Shown: piece after piece, positions 61,838-64,000 of the stretch | How the letters are laid out: each line of letters begins with the position of its first letter | Position numbering within the stretch: position 1 is the stretch's first letter | Made by a program: the position numbers and the translations under genes | Assembly (NCBI GenBank): GCA_046294345.1 | Contig: JBKBJT010000006.1 | Location: forward strand, 1 to 64,000 | DNA: 64,000 bases | Source: Ferrovibrio sp046294345 | GTDB lineage: Bacteria; Pseudomonadota; Alphaproteobacteria; Ferrovibrionales; Ferrovibrionaceae | Direction: 5' to 3' | Notes under the pieces: model-generated | Seen by the model: only the letters and a program-made list of their open reading frames with translations | Database searches by the model: none | Told to the model about the DNA's origin: nothing

Positions 61838-62812
61838 TTAACGGTTAGGAGGAATGTAGCGGGAAAAGGCCCCCAGAGACAATGCTCCATTGGCCAGCGC
61901 GACGCCGAGGCTGACGGCGGCGATGCCGGCCCAGGTGACGGGACCGGGCCATTCGCCGAGCAGCGGAATGGCGAGCAGGGCGGTGAGGGCGGGCGTGAGC
62001 GCGCCGAAGGCGGAAGCGCGGGCGGCACCCAGCCGGCGCACGGCGAAGCCATAGGCCGCCATACTGAGCAGGCCGGAGGCGACCGACTGGAAAAGCTGCA
62101 CGCCGATCTCGAACAGCGGCGCGGCCAGCAGCCGGCTGTCCAGCGCCAGCAGATAGACCGGCAGATAGGCCAGGAAGGAAACCACATAGACCAGGGCGGC
62201 GGCCTGCCAGACGCCCAGGCCGCTTTTCTTCATGGCGATGGTGTAGCAGGCCCACATGGCGCCGGCGGCCACGAACATCAGATCGCCGCGCCAGGTCTCG
62301 CCTGCGTCATGCAGCACCTGCCAGCCGCCGACCGCCATGGCGCCGGCCAGCATCAGGCCCATGCCGAGCCGGCGCGACGGCGTGAACCGCTCGCCCAGCA
62401 GCAAAACGGCCAGCAGGGCGGCGAAGAGCGGCATCATGCCGGGCAGCAGGGCGCCGGCATGGGCGGCCGGCGCGAAGACCATGCCGCCGCTGCTGGTCAG
62501 GATGAAGGGCAGGCCGGCGCCGCCGACCAGCACGGCCAGCAGCAGGGGGTGGCGCGGCTCTGTGGCCGAACGCGGCGGATGGCGCAACAGCACGGGCAGC
62601 AGCACCAGGGCCGGCAGCAGCAGGCGCAGGAAGATCACATCCCAGAGCGTCAGGCTGCCGGTGACACCGAAGCGGGTGGCGACCAGGCCGGCCGCCCAGA
62701 GGATGACGGTGAACAGGGCGGTCGCCGCGCCCAGCAGGCGGGCCGGCTCGACATGGCGCGGTTCCGGTTGGGCCTGTGAGCCGGAGGCAGCGAGGCTGCT
62801 ATGGGTGGTCAT
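61838..62812 (-). CDS. DMT-family (EamA) exporter
   Basis: A 324-residue, ten-helix EamA transporter; two repeats of five helices are visible, with RRLGAARASAFGALTPALTALLAI (read in segments) near the C terminus. The family exports amino acids and other metabolites. The ATG at 62812 follows the open frame's earlier ATG by 14 codons and starts the conserved protein. It is divergent from an Lrp-type gene, the usual arrangement for amino-acid exporters and their regulator. Confidence 0.9.
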   Translation of the reverse strand: MTTHSSLAASGSQAQPEPRHVEPARLLGAATALFTVILWAAGLVATRFGVTGSLTLWDVIFLRLLLPALVLLPVLLRHPPRSATEPRHPLLLAVLVGGAGLPFILTSSGGMVFAPAAHAGALLPGMMPLFAALLAVLLLGERFTPSRRLGMGLMLAGAMAVGGWQVLHDAGETWRGDLMFVAAGAMWACYTIAMKKSGLGVWQAAALVYVVSFLAYLPVYLLALDSRLLAAPLFEIGVQLFQSVASGLLSMAAYGFAVRRLGAARASAFGALTPALTALLAIPLLGEWPGPVTWAGIAAVSLGVALANGALSLGAFSRYIPPNR

Positions 62813-62940
62813 GATGCATTTCCGTGGTTGAGGTGACGGCAGAATGGCCCGCAATGCCTGAGCATGTCCTTGCTATTCCTGCCTGTTGTGGCATGATTTG
62901 AGCAATATCCACGCAATTCAAGTTCACTTTTAGGCATATC
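62813..62940. promoter_or_regulatory. Shared control region of exporter and Lrp gene
   Basis: A 128-bp divergent gap, A/T-richer than its surroundings, with GTGG...CCAC half-sites around ATGATTTGAGCAATAT near 62886-62910. A binding site for the Lrp regulator is expected but not resolved. Confidence 0.45.
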
Positions 62941-63426
62941 ATGCCAAACTCCTCGCTCGACGCCTTCGACCACAAGATTCTTGCCGCCCTGCAGGAAGAC
63001 GGCCGGCTCAGCAATGTCGATCTGGCGGAAAAAGTCGGCCTGTCGCCGTCGCCATGCCTGCGGCGGGTGAAGCGGCTGGAACAGGACGGCTATATCCGCG
63101 GCTATCGCGCCGTGCTGGATCGCCGCAAGGTCGGGCTGGGCCTGACCATCTATGTGGACATCAAGGTCGAGAAGCATTCCACCGAGAATGCCGCCATGCA
63201 CCAGCGCCTGCTGGAGGCGATTCCGGAAGTGGTGGCGGCCCATATGGTGTCGGGCGACGCGGATTTCGTGGCAGAGGTGGTGGTGCCCGACCTCGCGGCC
63301 TATGAGGAACTGCTGACCGAACGGCTCCTGAGCCTGCCGATGGTGAAGGATGTGCGTTCGAATTTCGTGATCCGGCCGGTCAAGATCGACGCGCCGCTGC
63401 CGCTTGGGCATCTGGGTCGGGACTGA
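62941..63426 (+). CDS. Lrp/AsnC family transcriptional regulator
   Basis: A 161-residue regulator: N-terminal helix-turn-helix (FDHKILAALQEDGRLSNVDL, AEKVGLSPSPCLRRVKRLE) and a C-terminal RAM domain (YIRGYRAVLDRRKVGLGL). Such proteins bind amino acids and form octamers. It is divergent from the EamA exporter, probably its target. The ATG at 62941 is chosen; no clear ribosome site precedes it. Confidence 0.92.
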   Translation: MPNSSLDAFDHKILAALQEDGRLSNVDLAEKVGLSPSPCLRRVKRLEQDGYIRGYRAVLDRRKVGLGLTIYVDIKVEKHSTENAAMHQRLLEAIPEVVAAHMVSGDADFVAEVVVPDLAAYEELLTERLLSLPMVKDVRSNFVIRPVKIDAPLPLGHLGRD

Positions 63427-63615
63427 CCGTCGCCGGGCCGGATAAACCGCCGTCCCCTCGACTCTTTTCGGACGTCACCGTATAGTCCGGCGACCGCCGC
63501 AAAGCCGCCATATTGCCTGCCTAATCACTGCGCCGCCGGAAACGGCACGGAGCGGGGCGGGACGATACGGAGCGCTGCCGGTCGGGATCGTGGTTCGTAT
63601 CTGCTGCAGGCCGTC
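63427..63615. other. 189-bp gap before the GH17-like gene
   Basis: No gene or hairpin is evident. CTGCTGCAGG before the ATG at 63616 may act as ribosome site, weakly. Confidence 0.4.
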
Positions 63616-64000
63616 ATGCGCTATTCGGGACTTCTTGTCCTTTTCCTGGTCGCCATCCTCAATCTGGCCGGCTGGGCCTACATGAACCGTTCGATCGAGC
63701 CGCGGCCCTGGGGCGAGGTGATCAACGGCGTCGACTACTCGCCATTCCGCGCCGATCAGGATCCACGCAACAACCGTTTCCCCAGCGAGGCCGAGATCGA
63801 CCGCGACATGCAGCTGCTGTCCGGCCAGGTGAAGCAGATCCGGACCTACTCGATGCTGGACGGCCAGGGCGAGATTGCCAAGATCGCCGGCCGTTATGGC
63901 CTGGAGGTGATGCAGGGCATCTGGCTCGACGGCCGGCTGGAGCGCAACGAGCAGGAAGTCGAGGCGCTGATCCAAGCGGCGAGCAGCCACAGCAACATCC
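63616..64000 (+). CDS. GH17-like beta-1,3-glucan-active protein (partial, 3' end outside the window)
   Basis: The first 128 codons of a gene cut by the window edge. One membrane span (about 4-23) starts the protein, then NGVDYSPFRADQDPR, EIDRDMQLLSGQVKQIRTYS and GLEVMQGIWLDGRLERNEQE, which match the glycoside-hydrolase-17-like domain of exo-beta-1,3-glucanases and of beta-1,3-glucan transglucosylase/GT2 fusions. Whether a glycosyltransferase domain follows cannot be seen. Confidence 0.78.
   Translation, partial: MRYSGLLVLFLVAILNLAGWAYMNRSIEPRPWGEVINGVDYSPFRADQDPRNNRFPSEAEIDRDMQLLSGQVKQIRTYSMLDGQGEIAKIAGRYGLEVMQGIWLDGRLERNEQEVEALIQAASSHSNI

Noticed and set aside
1..64000. Mobile elements, prophage genes, toxin-antitoxin pairs and tRNA genes
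   Set aside because: I saw no transposase, integrase, phage structural protein, toxin/antitoxin family or cloverleaf-like sequence; the window is mostly conserved core genes.

Overview
This is a GC-rich, gene-dense bacterial chromosome segment with an aerobic, flavin- and haem-rich gene content. The likely source is an alphaproteobacterium, probably Rhodospirillales-like. The pointers are a plant-type glutamate-cysteine ligase, an aa3 oxidase operon in alphaproteobacterial order (coxB-coxA-ctaB-small ORF-ctaG-coxC-DUF983-surf1), the linked thrC/M16 peptidase and ispH-thrB-rnhA blocks, a COQ9 gene beside rpsU, and an rpsT-dnaA-dnaN-recF-gyrB replication block. The order-level placement is inference. 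I saw no tRNA or rRNA genes, insertion sequence, prophage or CRISPR array; nearly everything looks like stable core chromosome.

Layout. 0-8 kb: gshA; a convergent cysE plus mono-haem cytochrome unit; tldD; and an 1103-residue PAS-histidine kinase-PAS-degenerate GGDEF-EAL protein. 8.3-19.3 kb: the cytochrome c oxidase operon running into surf1, an M32 carboxypeptidase, thrC, an M16 processing peptidase and a GNAT acetyltransferase, all on the plus strand with many ATGA or near-zero junctions. 19.4-25.2 kb: an orphan branched-chain-amino-acid-type binding protein directly followed by a chemoreceptor, then yqgE, a DsbD-alpha-like protein and a peroxiredoxin. 25.2-31.9 kb: rnhA-thrB-ispH on the minus strand, a lipoprotein, a YeiH-type exporter, a divergent HxlR/carboxymuconolactone-decarboxylase pair with a clear operator, and a cytosolic GGT-family enzyme. 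32-34.4 kb: a fused FAD monooxygenase/old-yellow-enzyme of the salicylyl-CoA / 2-aminobenzoyl-CoA type.

35-43 kb is the replication block: rpsT with a near-consensus promoter and strong terminator, a rhodanese, dnaA, dnaN, recF and gyrB. 43-48.5 kb: an acyl-CoA dehydrogenase; a compact periplasmic operon (amidohydrolase, YtkA-like protein with an HxHGM site, MauG-like dihaem protein); and a soluble tandem-PAS histidine kinase. 48.6-54.9 kb: rpsU, def, coq9, a Q/N-rich small protein, purE-purK, a diguanylate cyclase, an intergenic array of GCCAA repeated exactly every 10 bp, a TfoX-domain protein with a histone-H1-like tail, and an AT-richer orphan gene. 55-64 kb: M17 aminopeptidase, GST, a TAXI binding protein, SemiSWEET, HIT protein, RlmI-type methyltransferase, aminotransferase, VOC protein, a DMT exporter divergent from an Lrp regulator, and the start of a GH17-like protein cut by the window edge.

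The most unusual elements are the amidohydrolase/YtkA/MauG operon, the kinase-to-EAL fusion, the 10-bp-periodic repeat array, the binding-protein/chemoreceptor pair and the H1-tailed TfoX protein. None is a proven new system. Each is stated with what would test it.
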